NCBI RefSeq assembly: GCF_004193775.1
Contig: NC_041019.1
Location: forward strand, 751,501 to 815,500
DNA from: Glycine soja
Taxonomy: Eukaryota; Streptophyta; Magnoliopsida; Fabales; Fabaceae
Direction: 5' to 3'
DNA: 64,000 nt
Every line of letters starts with the position of its first letter. Positions within the stretch are counted from its first letter, which is position 1. Positions 20,013 through 32,164 of this stretch are shown here, piece after piece. The notes beneath the pieces were generated by a model. It was not told where the DNA came from. It made no database searches and saw only the letters and a list, made by a program, of their open reading frames with translations. The position numbers and the translations under genes were made by a program.

Positions 20013-23000
20013 ATGGCTGAATCATCGGCGTGTCTTGTTCGATCCTTCTCCACTCCCGCAGAGGCTACTTGTTGCGACGTGAGTTTTTTTTTTTTTTGGT
20101 TTCGTAATCTCAACTTTTTCTGTTTTTTTTTTTGTTCGGTTGGTTACTGAGAAATGGTGTTGTGCTATGTTTGGTTTTTGGTTGTTGAGAGAATGAGAGA
20201 GAGAGAGAGGTTAGAGTGTCCGTAACTGCATTTTGTTTCGATTTTGGAATTTTAGAATTTAGAATTGCGTTTTCTGCTGCAACTTAACTATTCGGTTAAA
20301 AACGTTCATATAATTATACCATGAACTGAACTGAAGAACTTCTCGCCGCCTTCATTTTTTTTTTCATTCCGATTTATCGGGTTATGGATTCCTTTGCCAA
20401 AGTTCTGAAAATTTCTATAATTCAAACTCACGTTGTTTTTGTCGAGGATAGCAATCACGCATGGGTTTCGATGTCGCTGGTAAATTCACCAATGTTACGG
20501 ATACTTTTTTTTTTTAATTTTAATTTAAGATTTATATCAATATTACGATTTTGCAGTTTCTTCTCCGTTGTTGAGTCTGTGGTGACTTGTTATATATATT
20601 GGTATTTATTTATTTAATTTTAAATTTTCTTTGTGATTCCAGGGTAACCCTATTCGTGCGCTTGGAGAATCTATCTCTTTTGGGAGGTTTATGACAGAAG
20701 GCCTGGATTGGGAGAAATGGTCAACATTTTCACACAATCGCTATGTAGAAGAAGCTGAGAAATATTCCAAGCCGGGTTCTGTTGCCGCGAAGAAAGCCTA
20801 CTTTGAGGCTCATTACAAGAGAGCAGCTGCAGAGAGAGCAGCTGCATTGATCCCAGAAGCAAATGCTCAGGCTAATGGAACTTTTGAGGCACAAGTTCAC
20901 GAAGGAAACTGTGCCGATTCATCCTTTGGGACGAGTTCAAATGTGGCAAATGTTGTGGCCGCCAATGAACAGCTGGATAATGAAACTGCTAATTACCAAG
21001 TTGTTGAATGTGCTGATACTGACCAACATAAATGTGATGCCGGACAAAGTCATTTGGACATTTCCAATGTGAAAGGAGCAGAGGATGTGCCACATCCTCG
21101 CACTGATACAGATCTTAACGTGGAAAGTTGCACATTTGTTGCTAATTCTTATTCTAACCAGCTTCATCATGTTGAGGACAATACATATATTGCTGTCCCT
21201 GCAGAAGAGAAGACACCTGATCATGTAAATCTATGCTTTTCCTTCTTTGTTTTTATGTTATTTCCTTTTGTTTCTTCTGATGGCTAAATTTATAATTGTT
21301 GCAACTCTTTACATTTATCATACATATGCTGCAGGGTGCTGTTGGTCAGGAAGTTTTAACTTTGTCTGTCAAGGGAAGAGAAGCAAACTCTTCTCCGAAA
21401 TTATCAACCAAAACTGTGGTTGCCAAACATTCTCGTTCTCTTGATGAAAGGAAGGCTGCTGTGCTACCCAGAAGCGGAATAAACAGTGGTCCAAAAGTTA
21501 AGAAGTCTGTTGGAGACTCAGTTGAGAAGAAGAGACTAATTGCACAGTCAGTCCGCATGTCAATCAATCTTCCATCTGGCAGCGGTGAAACACGCAAAAG
21601 AACTGCCACTGCTTCACAGTCCAGAAATGGCACAAACAATTTTTCAACAAGTAAGAAGTCTGTTAGAGGGTTGGTTGAGAAGAAAAGAATAACTGCACCA
21701 TCACTTCGCATGTCAATCAATCTCCCATCTGGTGCCGGTATGACAAGCAAAACAGATACTGTAGCTGCTAAACCCAGAAATGGAATAAACTTTGCTGCAA
21801 AAAGTATGAAATCTGTTGGAAACTCAGTGGAGAAGAGACCAACTAAAAGGTCACTCCACATGTCAATCAATCTGCCTTCTGGTGCAGGTGAAACAAGTAA
21901 AACAGCTTCAGTGTTGGAACAGAACGGAATTAAAAAAAATCATTCTAACATTTCCAAAAATAATCCAGGGGTGTTGCAGACATCCACTAAGGTATTGACA
22001 TATCCACTTTTTGTTTGTACCTACATTTACATCAGTGGTTTTTCTGAGGAAATTAAAAACATTTGAAATGGTACTCTTGCTAGCAAATTATGCTGGTTGC
22101 TAAAGATTTTTTCCCCCTTCTTTAGGTATCTCATGGTTTGCTAAATCAAGCTTCAGCAAATCCCCCTTCTCAGGGTAGAAGGTATGTTGTCTTCTGAGCC
22201 TCCTTTTTTTATGTTGTGTTCAAATATCTTCCTTGTGAGCTATGGCTTCAACTATGTGTGTGTATCATTAGAAAATTTCCCTGACACATCAGATTTGTGT
22301 ATGTCAGGACTGAAAGACCACTTAATAAGTCTGTATCTGGAGCTCTTACAGCAAATGCAAAACCTTCCTCCTCCATTTCTTTTGAGTAAGAGCATTTAAC
22401 TAGTTGCTATTTTTTTTTAATGTACACTTTTTTGGGTTGCTACATTTAATGAATCTCTGTTTGCTGCTCCATTAAGAGCTACAAACTTTTCCTACCAAGC
22501 TTGCTTTTACTATTTGAAATTCAGAATAAAAAGTTTAAACATCCTTAAAAATATGTGAGGTCTCATTTATACTTTTTTTTTTTTGGTTGTTGCATAAATG
22601 TGGGAACAGCTGCCTGAAATCTTCAGGCCCCACCAAAAGCAACCCCCAATCAGCTACCATATCTACACCTTTTAGATTCAGAAGTGAAGAAAGAGCAGTT
22701 AAACGCAAAGAGGCAAGTTCTTTTCCTTGCCCCTTACATTAGCTGTGCAATTTATGGTAGAACTATAGGTCTTACTGGCTTTCCCCCCCCTTTTTTTTGT
22801 ATTTCAGTTCTTGCAGAGGATGGATGAAACTAAATCCAAGGAAGAAGAGAAAGTTAAGTTGCAACGGACTCTCAAGGTGAATAATTTTATAATAATAGCT
22901 CTTCTGGTACATGATTTACCTTTTCTCTAGGGAAAACTATTGGTGCCAATAACCGTTAGGGAAATGTCATAAAGCTGGAATTTGATCTGATATATAAGCA

Positions 23001-23940
23001 GTAATTCTTAAATATGTATGTTTCTTTTTTCTTTTGTGCTGATGGCCCTAAGGCACTACAATTTAGGAAAAAAGGAGTTAGTCAAGAGTCAAGACACAGC
23101 TTCATAATTCAGTTTCAAATGCTCTTTATTGCTTAATAAAAAGGTTATTTAACATCTTTAATTTGATGTTGATGCAGGGTAAAACAGAGCATGATCACAA
23201 GAAGCTGCGGCAGCGCAGTGGCTCTATATCCAAACTAAACGAAGACAAGCCTGGTGGATCACAATCTCCAAGCAATCAGACTAGAAAGGTATATTTACTT
23301 ATTACTTCTGTTGTTGAAAGTAATTCCATCGACTAAATGCTATTTAACAGCAACAACAACCATAAATTTTGTTGAACCGTTGACTAAATGCACTTTTGTT
23401 TACTCATCTGGATGCTTCAGTGCTGGATTAGCCATAAATCCTTGTTTGTGGATTTTTTATTTATGTTCTAAAGGATGTTGCTTGTCAATCAATTCTGTTC
23501 ACTTTACAAAGGCTTTATGACCAATGATCATCACAGTTCCACATAATCTGTCAACCATTAATCTCTGTCGGTTCATTCCTACCTGGAGATGCTTTCAACT
23601 TGTGATTTATATTATTGTATTGCATTTTCTTTGATTCTGGGTGATGCTTTCAACTTGTGATTTATAATATTGTATTTCCATTTTCTTTTGTTTTGACCTT
23701 TAATTTTATTTATTTGTTCTTTTCCAGATCTCACTTACACTGCCCCAGTCACCAAAACTTGGGAGGAAAGCGAGTTCTAGTTCTAGCACAGTTCAGGACA
23801 GAAGCTTAGGAAATTCATGGAAGCCTCCTATCAGCACCTCCAAACGTACTGCAGAAAAAAACTACCGAACAGCATGGCGACCAGTAACTTCATCATCAAA
23901 TACCACAAGAGAAAATGCTTCACCAAATATTCAGCAATGA
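20013..23940 (+). CDS. TPX2-domain protein, WVD2-like 7 type
   Basis: Nine exons (20013-20078, 20643-21224, 21335-21991, 22126-22181, 22308-22385, 22610-22712, 22808-22876, 23178-23288, 23728-23940) join in frame to 644 residues. WVD2-like proteins bind microtubules and influence cortical-array organisation and anisotropic growth. The N-terminal ISFGRF(M)...WEKWSTFSHNRYVEEAEKYSKPGSVAAKKAYFEAHYK segment is the family signature. The C-terminal TPX2 motif starts at STPFRFRSEERAVKRKEFLQ (about 498-517) and runs through a Lys/Glu-rich helix to about 560. Residues about 280-400 contain three copies of an RMSINLPSG-centred unit. The exon 6 to 7 intron uses a GC donor (AAAGAG|GCAAGT). The link from exon 1 to exon 2 (CCD|GNP) is phase-consistent but rests on consensus only. 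The tail is Ser/Lys/Arg-rich. Confidence 0.88.
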
Positions 23941-25178
23941 GAACAAGGAGCATCTGACTGTGCCTGTGATTTGAAGAAAAAGCTGTCGAAGAGACTAAAA
24001 CACTAGTGGTGTTTAGACAGCCTCAAATACCCCGATGTGTTTTCACATTTAGAAGGAAAATTTTGTAGTCTTTGTTAGTTATATCTAGGACTCAATAAGT
24101 TTTGACCTAGGAGCATTAACATATATGTTAAACCCTAAGTTTGTAAAAAAATAGGTTTAGGCTATATACGTAAAGATAGATAGGACTTGTATACCTTTAG
24201 TTGCATACAACTTTGTGATTCGCCACTTTGTTACGAACCATTCAAATATTAAGTGTCGAGGACATTAATATATTTTTTCTGGGAGCGTGTGTTTTAAGAA
24301 TTTTACCCGTACATAAAGGAGTGCGGTTCATGTATGTGCGGCGTTCCCTTTTCTCTTTTTGTCCCCCATAGACCAAAAGGTAATACTTCCTACCTAAAAG
24401 GAAAGTCGTGTTCATTCTTGTAAATTTAAGAAAATAATGATTTATACTAAACATTTATTACCCTTATTAATGTTGATAAAAATCTCTTTAAGCTTCTCTG
24501 TTTAACATTTTCTGGTCATTGCTTGCTTCTAAAACTACTCTTCCAACCAATCACTTTAAAGTAAGTTACCGTGATAAATGCGCACGGCTCCTATTTTTCA
24601 GCCAGTACTAGCATATGATTATCATGTGAAAATGTACATCATTAAATATACTCAAGTTCCCTTGAGGCAAGACTTTGCATGTGTTTGGCTGGAGGCAATC
24701 TGTTATTTACAATTTACACTATAATATGCAATTAAACTATTCCTGCTTCACACATTTCTTATAAGAATGTTATCATCTTGTTTACACGTTCTTTTCATTA
24801 CATTATTGTTAGTAAATTTTATGCGAGTCTTAACAAATTATTTGAGTCCATTTTATTTTGTAAAAACTCAAACGGTGCTCATTTTCATTCAACAATAATA
24901 TGTAGAAAGTAATGTGAGTTGGCATTTTTATTTCTTTACTTTAGGCAAGAATAAAATAAGAAGGAAGCAAGGTCATTAATTAAGCTCAATACTTGTCAGC
25001 ACCCATTTTTATACATACTGCAATATATATCCAAATCCTCGATGATTGGAAAAAGAATACCCCAACCCTTGAGGTTGAAATTCTCCAATAAAGCAGTAGT
25101 TAGCTACAAGAAACACTAAATTGTCCTTTCATGAGTGAATTATGATTTTTGTTGAAGATGCAGGAAAGGCAAAGCAAA
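23941..25178. other. Convergent 3' intergenic spacer
   Basis: This is the spacer between the stop of the plus-strand WVD2-like gene and the stop of the minus-strand response regulator. It must contain both 3'UTRs and polyadenylation sites. No further gene, tRNA or clear repeat was recognised. Confidence 0.6.
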
Positions 25179-28100
25179 TCATGCTATGAATAGACCTTGA
25201 TCCATAACTGAGTAATCAGCTGAATCATATAAGTGGATTGGAGCTTCTGAAATAAGTCCTGGATCATAATATTCAGACATTCCTATATTCTGCAGACCAA
25301 AGTTCATATTATTATAGCATTCGCCTTCTAGCCAATAGAAATGCAAGTCCTCGTCCAATGATGCAGAAGCTGCCTCACATCCCAAAAGGTTTCTTTGGTA
25401 AATTTCCTGATCAGAAATGCTACTGAGATTATTATATTCCTGTGTTTTCAATCCAGAAGTTGTAGTGGAAATGCGTTCTGAAGATTGACCATTCATAATA
25501 AGACTTCCTGGTTGAATAGGAAAGGTGGCAACTGCATTCCCTGTTGAACTCACAGAACTGGCATAATCATTGTTGTAATCTGCAAACAAAGGTTTTGGTT
25601 CTATACAAGCAGCAGCCTCTTCCTCGGTTATTGAGGGAGCGGAACTAATTGAAGCAACTGATTGTGATTGATCCACATGGATGTGTTGCTGCTGCTTACC
25701 ATGTAATGGCAACTGATTGAAGCTATCTTCTAAATAAACAAGTGACTTGTGTTCTTCTTTGAGTTGCATGTGTGGAACTTCAGTCCAAGAGTATGGTGTT
25801 GGCATGGAACAATCAAACACTGCATGGTTTCCTTCTGACTCTAGAGGGGGAAAAGTTTGATTAAGGCCAACCCTTAAACTCTCTCTCATGTTCGTGTCAG
25901 CAATGTTACCAGTCAAAATCCTTCCTTTTTTTGCTATGGTGGACTGTGAAACAATTCCCTTGGGATCAGCTTCATGACTTTTAGTTTCCACATTCTGAAG
26001 TTGTAATGATCCATCTGAATGATTGTAGTTGTCAATTGCAACATCATTTTGTTGCTTGATTACTGAGTTCTGAAAACCAAAACTTCCCATATCTTTTGAA
26101 GGAAAATCTGAATGCTTCATTCCACTTGAGGAAGATCTCTGATCGTTTTCTTTCTGAATCCTACTCAAATAAAGCCTGTATTTCTGCATAATTAAAGATT
26201 TCTTAGTAAGAACCTTGGTTTCAAACTTATGAAACATTATAGAAACATACATTTCTTCTATGGACAAAACTTAGATACAGTTCTATAGATGTTTGTGTTG
26301 TTATCTAATTAGAATTGCAGTTTCATCATATAAAGGTTTGCATTAAAGAATTGTGCAGATTATCGAGATGAAACTTCAATTTTGATTAGTAAATAGTACA
26401 AACAGAACATAAGGAACTGTATATAAGTTTTGCCATTTTTCTATCCTATTATTTTGCTTTATTGAATTTATGAGAGGATCTGTATCTTCTTGGTGTGCAA
26501 GTTTGAGTAACAAAACCTACATTAGATGGAGATGGACATGCTGAGTAACGTGTTAAGTTGTAATATTTCTACGAAACATTTGTACAGGACCTATGGTTTG
26601 GAGGTTACACTTACACCCTATTGTATTAAAGTGAAGCTTTGTTGTGATTCTAAGTCTACCAAACGGTGATATAAATGAGATGTAATCATGCATACAATAA
26701 AAAATATTAAGAATCTAGATGCTCATCTGAATGAAAGAAAGTATACATGTTTCTTTCTCTATAGTCTAAGTATAACATACTGGTGTGAAAATATAGCATC
26801 ACCTGCAAGTGGCTAGCAACATTCTCTCTAGTCAGCCATGGGACATTCATCAGATCTAGTATTTTCTTGGGCCCCACTTCTGCCAAACAGAAATTATTTG
26901 TTACAATTTTTTTTTGTGTGCGTTCAAGATATAAGATGACTACATGCAACAAAAGATTATGCCTGGCAGTCACGCTTTAATTCATCTAGGAAGCATAACA
27001 AGATTTATAGAAGTCACAGTGATGATTGCAAATAACACTTTATGCAGAACTTTGAAAAGAAACTTACTATCAAATCCAATCTGATTCACTGCTTTAACAA
27101 ACTTCTGATGAAGATCTACAGACCAGACTACTCTAGCTTTCTTGGTGGATGATGGATCCAAACATTCTTTGTCATCGTGTTTGCTATCTGCATCTTTTCT
27201 TTTCTTTGATGAGGTAACATCTTCTACAGCAAACAGGTTCCCATCATCTGATAGCTCTGATCCATTTCTCATCAAGTGAATGCTCTCAAAACTTTCAAAT
27301 TCTTTTGCCTCATGTATCTTTTTTCTAAAGACATGCTGCCATATGTTTCTCAGTTCTTTCATCCTTATAGGCTTAAGGAGATAATCACAGGCTCCATGTT
27401 GAACACCTTTCATCACCTTGCTTGTTTCCCCATCCACAGACATCACTGAACAGCATTGTAAAGTGTGACTTGTCAGAGCTTGGAGTTTCAATCAATGTGA
27501 TCAAAGGATTACAATGATATGATACAACTAAAAACTTGAATATATTATTGATAGAGAACTGACTAATGACAGGAAGATCCATCTCAAGCCCAACATGCTC
27601 AAGAAGTTTAAAACCATCCATGTCAGGCATGTTTACATCGCTGATCACTATATCATATCCATCCTTCCGTTCACGAAGCAAGCTTAGAGCATGCCTTGCT
27701 AAACAACATGTAGTCACTGATGCAAATGATAGAGAAGAGTCAGAATAGCATTAAGAAATCAGCCATCATAACAGAGAATACATAAAAGGACATAAGATGC
27801 GTGCTTGCTTTCCAAAGTTTGCTACTTGTATGAAATCTCATTCATACGAACAGAGAGACAGATCACAGAAAAAAAAAAGAAGAAAAAAACACAGATAGGG
27901 GACTGAAAACCAGTAAAGATGTTGACATAACAAAACCTTTAAAAGTCTCCAGTTACTGATATCTCTCATATTACCCAAGTTCATGATCACTGTTGCATGA
28001 TGTAAAGATCACATAACCTGAGAGACACAAGCTCTTAATGCTACCTATGACATTTAGACTAACACTCAGATGTCTCTTCATATAATATAACATCTTATTG

Positions 28101-29119
28101 CAAATATTACTCATTTGGATTGTGCTTCTATTGGTGTTTTCATCTGAATCATATATAACTACATAAGCACTAAAATCTCTACCTTCCATTTATGACAGCA
28201 ATTTTTTTGCAATCTACTGAGGACAAATGTCCAATCTAAGTGAGTTTAGTGCATGTTATTAATGGATGAGAGAGTGGATGGAATATTAATTCCTGAGATA
28301 CCATATAATAGACAAGGCCAAAAGACAGTAAATTTAGACTAGAAAGAATCAAATTCGATAAGGGAACTTTTTTATGCTACTCTCTAGATTTTTTAATATT
28401 AACAGACATGGCAACACAGAAGATAGAACCGGAGCTAATAATCTAATTATAACCTGCCCCATCTAAGGACTAATAATAACTTCGCAATCTGAACTTCTCT
28501 GCAATTCAAGTTTTTGCTTCTTGAAACATGAAAAGGGTGGTCCTTTAAAAAGTTGAAATATCAATTTATCAAGTACTAGTAATAGCTAAAATTCCCATTT
28601 TTTTTTATAAAAAATATAGCTATAAAAAAATGCTGCAAAAACGTGAGTAATTAACATTAACTAGCTATTTAAATTTCCACCAAAAAAAAAACTAGCTATT
28701 TAAATGTCACCAGTTTACATGCTTAAAAGAAGGATGTTTTTCCCCCTAAAAAAAGGAGCACATTCCTTAGAAACTGACTGATCCGTGACAATATGACCAC
28801 GACCTATCACACACTAAAGCTTCAAAAAATTAAACCAATATTGGTAACTTAGCACATAACAAGAATTTTTTATATCAATTTTATAGATATTTAGTACATC
28901 AAACTAATATTGGTAACTTAGCACATAACAAAAGTCGCAGTGTGTGGAAGCAAAAGGAACCACTCATGAGTCATGACTTAAAACATACCAACCTTCATAA
29001 TTGCACTTCTTTAGCATCTTCTCAAGGATCTTGAGCCACGTAGGATCATCATCCACAACCAGAACTCTCAGACCAGCAGGAAAATCACGCTTTGGGGAAG
29101 AGAAACAACCATTATCCAT
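25179..29119 (-). CDS. ARR11: Type-B response regulator, ARR11-like
   Basis: Five exons (29119-28993, 27716-27564, 27445-27068, 26879-26803, 26183-25179) give 579 residues. Type-B ARRs are nuclear transcription factors activated by His-Asp phosphorelay in cytokinin signalling. The receiver domain (about 17-135) has the acidic pair D23/D24, phospho-acceptor D69 in [13 protein letters not shown]96 and K118 in [10 protein letters not shown], so it is intact. A basic linker (SSKKRKDAD) acts as probable nuclear signal. The GARP/Myb-like DNA-binding domain spans about 195-252, with [19 protein letters not shown] and [20 protein letters not shown]. The long C-terminus is Gln/Ser/acid-rich, as in activation domains, and ends MDQGLFIA, close to the ARR11 end. 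The ATG at 29119 is preferred over 29149 because family similarity begins at MDNGCF. Intron 1 is 1.28 kb. Confidence 0.93.
28832..28932. repeat. Short direct duplication in ARR11-like intron 1
   Basis: The block aatattggtaacttagcaca followed by taacaa occurs at about 28836-28862 and again at about 28907-28932, roughly 71 bases apart. A second small duplication, actagctatttaaat, lies at about 28659-28705, the two copies separated by about 15 bases including an A-run. Both are local tandem-type duplications in non-coding DNA. Confidence 0.7.
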
Positions 29120-29252
29120 TTTTGTGAGAGATACAGAAAAGAGGGCCAAGTTAGGATCAGTGCTTGTGTTAGTGAGTTCAAAAAAAGGTTGGGTTTGTTT
29201 GTTGGGTTATAATAAGTTAAGGAGAGTTAAAAAATATCAAAGGAAAGACACA

Positions 29253-29279
29253 AAGAGAGAGAGAGAGAGAGAGAGAGAG
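29253..29279. repeat. (GA)n microsatellite in the ARR11-like leader
   Basis: About 13 GA units lie 134-160 bases upstream of the ARR11-like ATG. As the gene is on the minus strand, this is (TC)n in the transcript leader or core promoter, a common plant 5' element. A TATATA-like site is at about 29335-29343. Confidence 0.8.
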
Positions 29280-29343
29280 CACAACACCAACGAATATTGG
29301 CGCCGCACAGCTAACGGTCCCTGTGGCGTACGTTAGTATATAT

Positions 29344-32160
29344 CCCTTTGGTTTTGTTTGATCCTACCTAGCTACAATAACTCATGTTTGAATTTCAGTT
29401 CAAAATAATATATATGAATTTTAAAGGAAATCTAATGATTCACAAATTTGATTTTATAAAAGAAAGGATTGAATGCTTTTGCAAACTTTATTTTATTTTA
29501 AATGTTCGTTTGTACATGAAACCCGAAGCTATTCTACTTGTTAAAGAATTAAGGTACATAAAGTATAGTTATGGGAAATTGGAACAGTGATGCAGTTTTT
29601 TTTAAGTTTAATGCCGAAAGATGACACGTTGGGTGGCTTTAGATTGAAAATATATGACACTATTAAAAAAAAGTGAACTGAACTGAGTGGGAAGATTGTT
29701 CAGGCATCCCAGGTAAAGTGAGTGAGGCTGCTGCTTGTCAAAATATGCAAAAGCCAAAAACTGTGTGTACTATACTGAGATAACCTAGGGAAAACAAACA
29801 GTGCTTCTACTTTCTACTATACTTCTGGAATATGTTGCGGTGCAGGTGCATTTCTAAAAGCCAGTAAGTGGAACTTTTGTATATTTGAAGTATTATATGC
29901 TTTGGCTTGTATGGTGTTACGGTTTTGTTTTTAAAAAGGGTTTTGGTGGGACTATTTTTAGCCACGATATCTATGTAACATGCAATTTTGGTGTATCAGA
30001 ATAGTTATATTCAGTCGAGGCTAAAGGACTAAAAAGCCTTCTGGTTTACCTCTGTGTGACTTGGGCCTTCTTTCTGATTTTAATGTTTAGACCTTAATTT
30101 CCCTCAGTTATTAGGGTCATATGTCTTATAGTTTTGTTGTCTTTAGAAAACATCTTTCGAATAGTAGGCACAAGGGTATTTTTAAGGTTGGTTGTTTAAC
30201 GAGTTGTTTATTTTTAAATATTATTGTTTTTTTTTTTTAATTATTGGAAGAGATTCATGTGTCATGTTAGATTATTTGAAGTTAACTTCCTGACTGTTCA
30301 TATAAGTAATTGTTATTTATGAACAAAAATATTCTTATTATTTAAGAATTATTTGAAAACACAATTTAAGTATTACTTAAAACTATATCATTAAATAAAA
30401 ATATATAAATTGTTAATTATTGTGTGACATTATAGAGATTAATTAACATAAAAAAAACTTAAAATAAATTACTTAAATTACATTTATTAAAGATGTTCTA
30501 GACTCATGTTTGCCTCGATTCTTGAACGATTTAAATAATGTGATAAAAAATGAATTACAGCCATTTGTTATAAAAATATATGTATTAATATATTACTATC
30601 GGTGATGAGGTAGAAGAGGTTGCCGTTTATTTTATTAGTGGGAAATTTATGGTTTGCAATTTGCATAGGGTGGGAAGAAAACAGATAATGAAAACCAGCT
30701 TCTGTTTTGGAAAAATAGATGAGACAGGAATTTATGAAGAAAAAGTGAGGGGACAAGAAATATAAAAAAATCACCTCTGTTTTGTCAGCTAAGAATTCAC
30801 TGAAGATGGCATCTTAAATTATTTTTGGAAATGGGAAATAAAAGGTAAGATGGACAACGAGAAAATTCATTTCACGACTGAGAAAGTCTTGGTGGAAAGG
30901 CACGTGGAATGCATTTGAGAGACATGATGAGAAAGTTGTGGGAGGGACGAGCAATTGTTAGACATAGACATGCCCATTGCCCAATATCCTCTGAACTTTG
31001 ATCTCTAATTCCAATCAGTGAATGATCAATTCAATCCAATTGGGTCCAGACTTAAGAGAATGAGAGAAACAAACAACACCCAACTTCCCTTCCCTATTGA
31101 ACTGGACTAGTACTACCCTCCTTGCCAAGACAAATCTCTTTTTTTCAAGTACTTAATGTAACTGTTAACTAGAATTCAAATGCAATACTTTTAGTTAAAT
31201 TAAAATAATTTTATAATAGTTGATCCAAGTATTTGATTCTAAAATTAATAAATATTAATTTGTCAAATTAAATAAAAAATTATACGTACCCGGTACCCCT
31301 CCCCCTGCGATCATGTTGCTTTCCAACGTGTCAATATTAATGGACCCAAAAAAGGTCATTGAATTGAACAAAGACAAAGCACAAAGGCAGAGGGACAAAA
31401 CATCAGTGTCAGGTCAAAAATAAAAAATACCTGAAGATTCTGTCGCGGTACCATTGGTGCGTGTTTTCCATGCTTCGTTAATACTGTAAACAATAACCCT
31501 TTCAAAAAGTAACCAAATGCCAAATGGGATTGTTGTTGGAAATTTCAATTTGGCAGTGATTAATTCATTCTTTCAACACTCTAGAGCAAATTTTTGGTGG
31601 AAGTGGTAAAAAATATGTTTGGAAATAAAATTAACTTTAAATCATATTTAAAGGTATATTTGAGAGGAAAAATTTATATGCAAATACACTTTTGGAGAAA
31701 CAAAATTTAGGTTAGTTTTGTAAACTTACTTTACAAATTTAATTCAAATATAAACTTAAATTATTAAGTAAAGATGTGCAAATAAGAATCCAACTCTAAA
31801 TAAGTTAGTAAAATATTATGTCATTTATCAATTATTACAAAAGTTTAATCCATTTTTAAAAAAAAAAGGCATATAAAGAGTTTTGTATGCTATAACTTTA
31901 ACCATTCCTTTTACACCCTCATAGTATATGTGGAATTCAATAACCTATAAGAAAAAACACATTAATCAAGCTAAACTCCTCACACATTCACTTTACCCAC
32001 TGAATATTTAAGTAGAAACCGAGTGAAAGAATATTAAAAAAAGAGAGAGAAAGATAGAATAGAAAAAAAGTAATGCAAAATATATAAGATTCAAGCTCTT
32101 GAAAACGCATCAAGACGCAGGAGTGAAGTGTTTACTTCTTGGAAACAAGTGACTTGATAG
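29344..32160. other. Intergenic DNA
   Basis: Promoter-side DNA of the ARR11-like gene, then AT-rich spacer. I see no gene, RNA or well-delimited repeat in it. The open frames are short and low-complexity. Confidence 0.5.
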
Positions 32161-32164
32161 TAAA

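Noticed and set aside
21346..21870. 174-codon minus-strand open frame with apparent internal repeats
   Set aside because: The repeats are the complement of the repeated WVD2-like exon; the plus-strand reading explains them.
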